Origin: CAZFPA01 sp964520975
GTDB taxonomy: Bacteria; Bacillota; Negativicutes; Selenomonadales; Selenomonadaceae
Reading direction: 5' to 3'
NCBI GenBank assembly: GCA_964520975.1
Contig: CAZFPA010000049.1
Span: 1 to 15,607 of the forward strand
Length of the DNA stretch: 15,607 nt
Shown here: positions 13,599 through 15,607 of the stretch, piece by piece
How the letters are laid out: every line of letters starts with the position of its first letter
Position numbering within the stretch: the first letter of the stretch is position 1
Notes under the pieces: model-generated
The model's input: the letters and a program-made list of their open reading frames with translations, nothing else
The model's database searches: none
What the model was told of the DNA's origin: nothing
Program-made: the position numbers and the translations under genes

Positions 13599-13635
13599 TT
13601 TTGGCAGCAGCTGCTGCTGAAGGAAGGCGCTTTTT
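13587..13635 (+). terminator. Terminator 2 in the amt leader
   Basis: A long stem (13587-13610 with 13611-13634) has the perfect palindrome GCAGCAG/CTGCTGC at its centre and outer pairs that include several G-T wobbles. TTTTTCTTTT follows at 13631-13640. It ends about 30 bases before amt and would prevent amt expression unless opened. Base pairing directly through the palindrome centre cannot close a loop, so a few central bases must stay unpaired. Confidence 0.75.
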
Positions 13636-13665
13636 CTTTTGTCGATGCAGAAAGGATGGATTTTT

Positions 13666-15057
13666 ATGAGAAAGAAATGGGCAATTCTATGGATGACAGT
13701 GCTTTGTATGCTGATCGCAGCACCAGCGGCCCTGGCCGCAGACGGGGAGGTTGCCAAGATCGATACAGGTGATACGGCCTGGGTGCTCATCAGTGCAGCA
13801 CTGGTATTCCTCATGACACCGGGACTTGGCTTCTTTTATGGCGGCATGGTCCGCAGCAAGAACGTCCTTACGACCATCATGCAGAGCTTCTTCATTGTGG
13901 CGATGATCTCTGTGGAATGGGTTATCCTTGGTTATGCGATGACCTTCGGTACGGATATCAACGGCTTTATCGGCAGTCTGGACAAGATCGGACTGGCGGG
14001 TGTCGGCATGAATGTGCTGGAAAACGGCACGATTCCGGAGCTGGCCTTTGCGGCCTTCCAGTGCATGTTTGCCGTCATTACGCCGGCACTCATCACCGGT
14101 GCCTTTGCTGAACGCATGAAGTTCGCGGCCTTTACGGTATTCATCCTGCTCTGGGCGATATGTATCTACAACCCGATGGCACATTGGGTATGGGGCGGCG
14201 GTTTCCTTGCCCAGCTGGGTGCTCTCGATTTTGCCGGCGGGCTGGTCATTCATATCCTGTCCGGTGTATCCGGCCTCACCATCTGCCTGCTTTTGGGCAA
14301 ACGTCATGGCTATGGCCGTCTGCCCATGCTGCCGCATAATCTGCCGATGACGGTGCTCGGCGCGGCGCTCCTCTGGTTCGGCTGGTTCGGCTTCAATGCC
14401 GGCAGCGCCCTGGGCGCGAATGCCCTGGCGGCCAATGCCTTTATTGCTTCACAGGCAGCAGCTGCGGCGGCTACGGTGGCCTGGGTACTGGCAGAATGGA
14501 TCCATAACGGCAAGCCGACCATCCTTGGGGCTGCCTCCGGGTGTATCGCCGGGCTGGTAGCGATTACTCCGGCAGCGGGCTTTGTCGCTCCGATGCCGTC
14601 GCTGATCATCGGTCTCGTTGGCGGTATTGTCTGCTACTTTGCGGTTGCAGTGCTGAAAGGCAAGCTTGGCTATGATGATGCACTCGATGCTTTCGGTGTT
14701 CATGGAATCGGCGGTACCTGGGGGGCGATTGCCACGGGCCTCTGGGCTACGAAGACCGTCAATCCGGCCGGCGCGGACGGCCTCTTCTACGGCGGCGATC
14801 TGCTCACGGCGCAGCTCATTTCCATTGTTGTTGCCTATGCTTTGGCCATTGTCGGTTCCTACGTGCTCTTCAAGATCGTCAGTGCCTTCATGCAGGTCAG
14901 GGCAGACGAGAACGAGGAAGTTGCTGGTCTCGATATCGTGGAGCATGGCGAGCGTGGCTATGCGCAGGCTATCATGACAGGGAGTCCGCTTCTTTCAGCG
15001 GATGCCCCGGATCTTTCCATGCAGGCTTCGGTATTGCACGAGCCAATTCTGAAATGA
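13666..15057 (+). CDS. amt: Ammonium transporter (Amt/MEP/Rh family)
   Basis: The product is 463 residues. Residues 1-25 are a signal peptide (ALA before ADG), as in AmtB. The mature part has the usual 11 membrane helices. The pore twin histidines are H196 (GGLVIHILSGVSG) and H346 (DAFGVHGIGGTWGA). Other family motifs are GLGFFYGGMVRSKN, NPMAHWVWGGGFL and LLWFGWFGFNAGS. The trimeric channel passes ammonium/ammonia into the cell and is blocked by the PII protein encoded next. The cytoplasmic tail has the usual GLDIVEHGERGY, then about 27 further residues that are less typical. AAAGGA (13651-13656) lies 9 bases before the ATG. The operon starts from a perfect promoter and has two leader terminators, so expression should depend on antitermination. 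Confidence 0.96.
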   Translation: MRKKWAILWMTVLCMLIAAPAALAADGEVAKIDTGDTAWVLISAALVFLMTPGLGFFYGGMVRSKNVLTTIMQSFFIVAMISVEWVILGYAMTFGTDINGFIGSLDKIGLAGVGMNVLENGTIPELAFAAFQCMFAVITPALITGAFAERMKFAAFTVFILLWAICIYNPMAHWVWGGGFLAQLGALDFAGGLVIHILSGVSGLTICLLLGKRHGYGRLPMLPHNLPMTVLGAALLWFGWFGFNAGSALGANALAANAFIASQAAAAAATVAWVLAEWIHNGKPTILGAASGCIAGLVAITPAAGFVAPMPSLIIGLVGGIVCYFAVAVLKGKLGYDDALDAFGVHGIGGTWGAIATGLWATKTVNPAGADGLFYGGDLLTAQLISIVVAYALAIVGSYVLFKIVSAFMQVRADENEEVAGLDIVEHGERGYAQAIMTGSPLLSADAPDLSMQASVLHEPILK

Positions 15058-15127
15058 GTCGTATATTTTAATAGAAAGCTTTTGTCCGGCAGTGCCGAGG
15101 TGCTGCCGCAGGGAAGGAGCAAACGAA

Positions 15128-15487
15128 ATGAATGCGATTACCAAAATAGATATCATTACGCGCCCCAATAAGCTGGAAGAGCTGAAGGAAGCTCTGAATG
15201 CAATCGGCGTGCAGGGCATGACGGTCAGCCAGGTCTATGGCTGCGGGCTGCAGAAGGGCCATACCGAGGTGTACCGCGGCAAGGAGTACAGTATCAATCT
15301 CACGCCTAAGGTCAAGGTGGAGACCGTTGTCTGTGAAGTTCCGGTAGAGAAGGTGCTGGAGACCGCGGAAAAGGTTTTGAAAACCGGCCATGTCGGCGAC
15401 GGCAAGATCTTTGTCTGCAAAATAGATAATGCGGTGCGTATCCGCACCGGAGTTTCTGGCGCTGAGGCAATCATGGAGGAAAAATAA
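15128..15487 (+). CDS. glnK: Nitrogen regulatory protein P-II (GlnK)
   Basis: The product is 119 residues, close to the usual 112. The T-loop is KGHTEVYRGKEYSINLTPK (43-61), with Y54 at the position usually uridylylated in proteobacteria. The B-loop TGHVGDGKIF (86-95) and C-loop RIRTGVSG (104-111) bind ATP/ADP and 2-oxoglutarate. Placement directly after amt is the classic amtB-glnK arrangement, in which GlnK plugs the channel when nitrogen is plentiful. I call it GlnK from that linkage. ATG 15128 follows AAGGAG (15113-15118) at 9 bases and lies 70 bases after amt with no terminator between. An extended reading from 15092 is less likely. Whether it is modified by a uridylyltransferase is unknown. 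Confidence 0.95.
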   Translation: MNAITKIDIITRPNKLEELKEALNAIGVQGMTVSQVYGCGLQKGHTEVYRGKEYSINLTPKVKVETVVCEVPVEKVLETAEKVLKTGHVGDGKIFVCKIDNAVRIRTGVSGAEAIMEEK

Positions 15488-15507
15488 CGCGGAACAAACG
15501 ATCCCCG

Positions 15508-15525
15508 GCTCCCCGGATGGGGGGC
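15508..15525 (+). other. G/C-rich hairpin after glnK
   Basis: GCTCCCC (15508-15514) pairs with GGGGGGC (15519-15525) around GGAT, with one wobble. It has no T tract, so it is not itself a terminator. It may protect the 3' end of the mRNA. Confidence 0.3.
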
Positions 15526-15549
15526 GAATGGAAACATAAATTGTAGGTA

Positions 15550-15598
15550 AAAGGGAGCGGACTGGGTATTTATACCTTGAGTTCGCTTCCTTTTTTTT
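15550..15598 (+). terminator. Rho-independent terminator of amt-glnK
   Basis: AAAGGGAGCGGACT (15550-15563) pairs with AGTTCGCTTCCTTT (15580-15593) with two wobbles. An inner GGTAT/ATACC stem is present, and the run of eight T is at 15591-15598. Confidence 0.9.
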
Positions 15599-15605
15599 GT
15601 ATACT
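15577..15605 (+). promoter_or_regulatory. Possible promoter for the next gene, overlapping the terminator
   Basis: TTGAGT (15577-15582), 17 bases and TATACT (15600-15605) match 9 of 12 positions. The -35 lies in the descending arm of the glnK terminator. The gene it would serve is outside the window. Confidence 0.4.
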
Positions 15606-15607
15606 AG

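Noticed and set aside
1..15607. CRISPR arrays, insertion sequences, prophage genes and attachment sites
   Set aside because: No spaced direct repeats, transposase or integrase reading frames were seen. The tRNA end at the left edge shows no integrase beside it and no obvious second copy of its 3' end within the window.

Overview
The window is about 15.6 kb of compact, moderately GC-rich bacterial chromosome with thirteen recognisable protein genes, one small unrecognised gene and the 3' end of a tRNA. It looks like a Firmicutes-lineage anaerobe. The evidence is strong AGGAGG-type ribosome sites, several TTG and GTG starts behind perfect Shine-Dalgarno sequences, a NiaR repressor, a FloA/NfeD pair, a YitT protein, a glycyl-radical-type activase and a chemotaxis receptor (so probably motile). 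My best guess is a Negativicutes member such as the Selenomonas group. That is inference from the general look of the proteins, not proof. I see no insertion sequences, prophage genes or CRISPR array.

Left part (1-5010, all on +). A tRNA-Val(UAC) end and its terminator are followed by niaR (nicotinate-responsive repressor), then nfeD, floA and a small membrane-anchored protein, closed by a strong terminator. floA, nfeD and the third gene should act together at membrane microdomains. A methyl-accepting chemotaxis protein with a Cache sensor follows, with its own promoter and a two-way terminator.

Middle part (5024-9602). A GtrA-type membrane protein (-) faces away from a GT2 polyprenyl-phosphate glycosyltransferase (+), a probable glycan-lipid pair. 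An AlkD-like DNA glycosylase (-) follows. A YitT membrane protein (+) lies behind a good Fur box. A strong promoter at the end of yitT and a terminator about 110 bases later delimit a likely small RNA. Next is a radical SAM glycyl-radical activase without its partner enzyme in view.

Right part (9623-15607). putP (Na+/proline symporter, -) is divergent from an operon of a COG2509-type FAD dehydrogenase and a TRIC-like/UPF0126 membrane protein. Last comes the nitrogen operon amt-glnK (ammonium channel and its PII regulator). Its 190-base leader starts at a perfect consensus promoter and holds two terminators in series. Each terminator overlaps a small hairpin with a six-base loop having A at position 1 and G at position 4, the hallmark of RNA bound by ANTAR antiterminator proteins. 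This leader is the most interesting element in the window. A similar mutually exclusive fold is found at 11244-11276.
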